From positions 1-7,687 of the forward strand of contig CAJWLY010000071.1 of assembly GCA_913043155.1 (NCBI GenBank): a DNA stretch of 7,687 bases, read 5' to 3'. Source of the stretch: an uncultured Nitrospinaceae bacterium (lineage in GTDB: Bacteria > Nitrospinota > Nitrospinia > Nitrospinales > VA-1). The notes under the pieces were generated by a model. The model ran no database searches, was not told the DNA's origin, and worked only from the letters and a program-made list of their open reading frames with translations. The position numbers were made by a program, and so were the translations under genes. Below are positions 5,486-7,687 of this stretch, in pieces. Position 1 is the stretch's first letter, and the number at the start of each line of letters is the position of its first letter.

Positions 5486-6529
5486 TTATTTTGAGATCTC
5501 GACGACAACCAGGCTTTTCCTGTCGCCCTTCGAATCCTCGTTCGCACCGCTGCCAGCTTCGGCGCGTTTCAGTTGAATCTCCGGAATATTCAGCAGTAAC
5601 CGACCGAGGTAACTCGATTTGAGAGCAATTTCATTTTCAGGAATACGTCCCTCGGCCTGAAAGTTTTCCATCGTATGAGATTTGGAAAGAATAATTCCCA
5701 CAACCTCCCCCTTCCCATTGAACAGCGGTCCCCCACTCTGCCGGGAAGCCTCAGCAAGGTCCATCTGCAAAATACGTTCATCCTTCTTCATGACCGCTTC
5801 AAGGTGAGTGACCACACCCTTCAGCCTTTTCGGATGTAATGCACCCGCCACCTGTGCATAATCCGGCGCATACACCTTGTCGCCGGCTCGGAGTCCGGCC
5901 GAATCTCCAAACTGTAGGCCTTTTACGGAACTCCTGCCTGCCTCATCCAACTGCAACACCGCGAGATCATAAATGATGAACGGACGCACCAGCTTGACCG
6001 CAACTGTTGATCCATCCAGGAACCGCACGCGAATCCGCTTCGCGCCCGATACCCCATGTAGAAGAGTCAGCAAATATCCTTGATCACCAATCAGGAATCC
6101 GTTTCCTGCGGGTTCCCAGTGCTCTTTTCCGGCACGGGGACTCAATGATTCCATTTCTTCAAATTCAGTGGACTTTAGGTCAAAAAAGGTGTGAGCTAGA
6201 TCAAGGTTTCTCTGGACAATTGCAATATTCTGGCGAGAGCGTGGTCCCGGATTTTCTTTGTAGAGCTGCTTAGCCCTGCGCAAGTGGAAAATGGTTTTGG
6301 GCCCGTCTTTTAACCGGAAGTACAGCACCGCCAGTCCGTGATGAACTTCCGCCCGGTCACGCTTTTGTCGCAAAGCTTTGCGGTAGGCTGAAACGGCCTG
6401 TTCATCTTTCCCCTCAAGGGAAAGTTTAAATCCTTCGGCGTACCATTCGTCTGCCGTCTTCGCAAAAGCGGTAGAACTCACTACAAGCCACAATCCAATC
6501 AAACAACCGGTGACCCATGACATTTTCAT
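5486..6529 (-). CDS. secreted TPR-containing HtrA-like serine protease without PDZ domain
   Basis: The ATG at 6527-6529 was chosen because it opens a signal peptide (MKMSWVTGC..., ending AFA before KTADEW) and has AGGGTG 8 nt upstream. A longer frame would need a TTG at 6575-6577 and would bury the signal peptide. The resulting protein has 347 residues. After the signal peptide come two or three TPR-like helical pairs (starting DEWYAEGFKLSLEGKDEQAV). A chymotrypsin-like domain follows, with GNGFLIGDQGYLLT leading to the catalytic His (LLHG), the Asp in YDLAVLQL, GDS-x-x-LRAGD and the Ser in RQSGGPL. In the longer frame these are H174, D204 and S281. All triad residues are present, so proteolysis in the periplasm or at the cell surface is likely. 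Classic HtrA/Deg proteases carry C-terminal PDZ domains and GNSGGP; here there is a short polar tail and RQSGGP. TPRs may recruit partners in place of PDZ. Confidence 0.82.
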   Translation of the reverse strand: MKMSWVTGCLIGLWLVVSSTAFAKTADEWYAEGFKLSLEGKDEQAVSAYRKALRQKRDRAEVHHGLAVLYFRLKDGPKTIFHLRRAKQLYKENPGPRSRQNIAIVQRNLDLAHTFFDLKSTEFEEMESLSPRAGKEHWEPAGNGFLIGDQGYLLTLLHGVSGAKRIRVRFLDGSTVAVKLVRPFIIYDLAVLQLDEAGRSSVKGLQFGDSAGLRAGDKVYAPDYAQVAGALHPKRLKGVVTHLEAVMKKDERILQMDLAEASRQSGGPLFNGKGEVVGIILSKSHTMENFQAEGRIPENEIALKSSYLGRLLLNIPEIQLKRAEAGSGANEDSKGDRKSLVVVEISK

Positions 6530-6563
6530 TTGTATTTCACCCTGCTCTCTGGAGATAATCGCT

Positions 6564-6593
6564 TTGTTTCGCTTCAAATCACGAAAATATGAT
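6564..6593 (+). promoter_or_regulatory. possible promoter for the HAD phosphatase gene
   Basis: TTGTTT (6564-6569) and TATGAT (6588-6593) are spaced by 18 bp in the 75-bp divergent region between the protease and phosphatase genes. The -10 box matches five of six consensus bases; the -35 is poor. Transcription would start close to the ATG at 6605, giving a very short or absent leader, which fits the lack of a Shine-Dalgarno there. No equally good match was seen for the leftward protease gene. Confidence 0.35.
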
Positions 6594-6604
6594 CACATAA
6601 TTCA

Positions 6605-7192
6605 ATGACCAAAACAATGCGAGACAGAACGCCCGCTTTACGTGAGGGCCTAACCTTCGCCAAGGTGCTACGATTTTTATCACTGCCCTTTTGTCCCCGG
6701 TCGCTCAAACCCTACTTGGCTGTCAACCGATTCGTAGACGTGCCCATCGACCGATTGCAGGCCGACGGCATACGGGGCGTTCTGCTCGATGCTGACGGAA
6801 CCCTGTGCCCACACCATGCTAAGGAATTTCCCGACGAGGTGGTTCGCCATATCGATAAATTGACCGGTAACGGACTTAAAGTCGCGATATACACCAACGC
6901 GTTCGAGGACCGGTTCCAACAATTTTCCGGTGTCAATATCGTAACCGGCGTTCCGCCCAAGCCAAACCGTCACGGATTTGAAACGGCGATGAAAAAGTTT
7001 CTTGGTCTGAAAGATCCTGCTACGGTCTGTATGATCGGAGATAACTTCATCACCGATGGAGGAGCGTACTCGGCGGGGATACGGTTCATTCATGTTCGCC
7101 CTATCAAAGGGAACGAATCTTTCTTTCATGCATTTACCCGCCGCCTCGCTTTTTTGTGCGCACGGTTTTATTTTCCCGCCGCCTTTCGATGA
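6605..7192 (+). CDS. YqeG-like HAD-superfamily (IIIA) phosphatase
   Basis: This 195-residue, probably cytoplasmic protein has the HAD motifs in order: motif I LDADGTLCP with nucleophile D62 and acid/base D64; motif II IYTN with T97; the conserved lysine K119 in PPKP; and motif IV GDNFITD with D146 and D151. The short cap-less layout, the preceding VPIDRLQADGIRGVLLDADG segment and the GDNFITD-x-x-x-x-x-x-AG ending resemble the YqeG/GEP4 family, some members of which dephosphorylate phosphatidylglycerophosphate. The substrate here is unknown. The usual YqeG motif is D-x-DNT; this one has DADGT, as in other HADs. The ATG at 6605 has no visible Shine-Dalgarno, and a second ATG at 6617 is equally possible. 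The C-terminal tail (FFHAFTRRLAFLCARFYFP) is hydrophobic and basic and could touch the membrane. It is divergent from the protease gene. Confidence 0.75.
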   Translation: MTKTMRDRTPALREGLTFAKVLRFLSLPFCPRSLKPYLAVNRFVDVPIDRLQADGIRGVLLDADGTLCPHHAKEFPDEVVRHIDKLTGNGLKVAIYTNAFEDRFQQFSGVNIVTGVPPKPNRHGFETAMKKFLGLKDPATVCMIGDNFITDGGAYSAGIRFIHVRPIKGNESFFHAFTRRLAFLCARFYFPAAFR

Positions 7193-7213
7193 CCTGCAGG
7201 CCCCATCATCATA

Positions 7214-7313
7214 CCACCCATAATGTTTTGTTTTATTTGACTATATTGTCACACAGGCGAGAAGTCCGCAAAATAAAGTTTACACCTAAATAAAATATAA
7301 GAATAATGGGTGG
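7214..7313. repeat. 8-bp inverted repeat flanking a candidate promoter
   Basis: CCACCCAT (7214-7221) and ATGGGTGG (7306-7313) are perfect complements 84 bp apart in the otherwise A/T-rich 191-bp gap after the HAD gene. The right arm overlaps the last bases of the proposed -10 box, as operator half-sites can do. Chance occurrence cannot be excluded for arms of this length. Confidence 0.25.
7279..7307 (+). promoter_or_regulatory. candidate promoter of the right-end gene
   Basis: TTTACA (7279-7284) and AATAAT (7302-7307) are spaced by exactly 17 bp in A/T-rich DNA and face the gene at 7384. The implied leader is about 70 nt and carries a small GTCTC/GAGAC hairpin (about 7356-7369) just before the ribosome binding site GGGGAG (7371-7376). 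The rest of the 7193-7383 gap holds no coding region or clear terminator for the HAD gene. Confidence 0.4.
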
Positions 7314-7383
7314 CTACACTGAAAGGTTTGTTTTTCCTTTGGATGTTAGATATAGGTCTCGTTGGAGACTGGGGAGCAATTTT

Positions 7384-7687
7384 ATGAATTCCGAGCAAAT
7401 CAGGGGATACTGTGAAGAAGCCTTGGACATTACCGGCCAGCAAGGGGTCGAGGATGGACTCGCGTTTCTGATCGGCAGAAAATTCAGCCGGGTGTATTAC
7501 CAGTTGAAGTCCGCGCACAATAAACTCCGTTTCCTGTACCCCGACCGGGATTCCACGGACCCTAACCACCTCCCGCTCGGAAATCGGACACTTCAATTAA
7601 GCTACGCTATCACGGTCAACGAAAATTACCGCGCAACCTTTGAGCAGATAGATCGACTTGAAGAAGTACTGGAGCAATTTATGGCGG
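7384..7687 (+). CDS. unrecognised protein, N-terminal part
   Basis: An ATG at 7384 with GGGGAG 7 nt upstream opens a frame that stays open for 101 codons to the window end, so the gene is incomplete. The product begins MNSEQIRGYCEEALDITG and is hydrophilic and mostly helical in character, with FLIGRKFSRVYYQLKSA, then KLRFLYPDRD, and a late acidic helix (IDRLEEVLEQF) that could be a short coiled coil. No signal peptide or membrane segment is seen. No family is recognised. The good ribosome binding site, the upstream promoter candidate and the uninterrupted frame support a real gene; the opposite-strand frame over 7249-7596 has no such support. Confidence 0.7.
   Translation, partial: MNSEQIRGYCEEALDITGQQGVEDGLAFLIGRKFSRVYYQLKSAHNKLRFLYPDRDSTDPNHLPLGNRTLQLSYAITVNENYRATFEQIDRLEEVLEQFMA

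Noticed and set aside
6530..6577. Extended start (TTG at 6577) for the protease gene
   Set aside because: It adds 16 charged residues before the signal peptide and uses a rare start; the ATG at 6529 has a ribosome binding site and gives a standard signal peptide.
7193..7200. CCTGCAGG palindrome right after the HAD stop codon as a terminator
   Set aside because: It is a loop-less 8-bp palindrome with no following T-run, probably chance.
7249..7596. 115-codon minus strand frame at the right end
   Set aside because: It is antisense to the frame starting at 7384, which has a good Shine-Dalgarno and promoter candidate and stays open to the window edge.

Overview
The window looks like chromosomal DNA of an autotrophic bacterium. 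Its centrepiece is a two-gene ATP-citrate lyase operon, aclB then aclA, transcribed leftward and filling about 229-4258. ATP-citrate lyase cleaves citrate in the reductive TCA cycle. The secreted proteins with signal peptides suggest a Gram-negative-type envelope. The mix of genes would suit a Nitrospinota/Nitrospirota-like lineage, but that is an inference from gene content and not a sequence comparison.

Layout from left to right: (1) the C-terminal end of an AMMECR1-domain protein on the + strand (to 212), converging on aclA with only 16 bp between the stop codons. (2) aclA (229-2943, minus), a 904-residue large subunit about 300 residues longer than the usual bacterial AclA. The extra length is explained by a second citrate-synthase-like module, so the protein reads as SCS-alpha-like + module 1 + module 2. 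(3) aclB (2987-4258, minus), the ATP-grasp/citrate-binding subunit. (4) A gene-free stretch (4259-4692) with a good sigma70-type promoter (TTGACA / TAAAAT) and a leader of about 220 nt rich in inverted repeats, one of which brackets the aclB ribosome binding site. (5) A secreted YkuD-fold protein (4693-5367, minus) with Ala in place of the catalytic Cys. (6) A secreted TPR + HtrA-like serine protease with an intact His-Asp-Ser triad and no PDZ domain (5486-6529, minus). (7) A divergent YqeG-like HAD phosphatase (6605-7192, plus). (8) A 191-bp intergenic region with a candidate promoter, then the start of an unrecognised gene running off the right end (7384 onward).

AclB should activate citrate with ATP and the alpha-like part of AclA should carry the phosphohistidine and CoA, giving citryl-CoA. 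The citrate-synthase-like part then splits citryl-CoA to acetyl-CoA and oxaloacetate. The most interesting point is how the lyase residues are divided between the two modules. Module 1 keeps the first catalytic His and lacks the equivalents of the citrate-binding arginines. Module 2 keeps those arginines and has Asn in place of that His. The remaining genes look like unrelated envelope and housekeeping functions. No tRNA, rRNA, CRISPR array, transposon or attachment site was seen.
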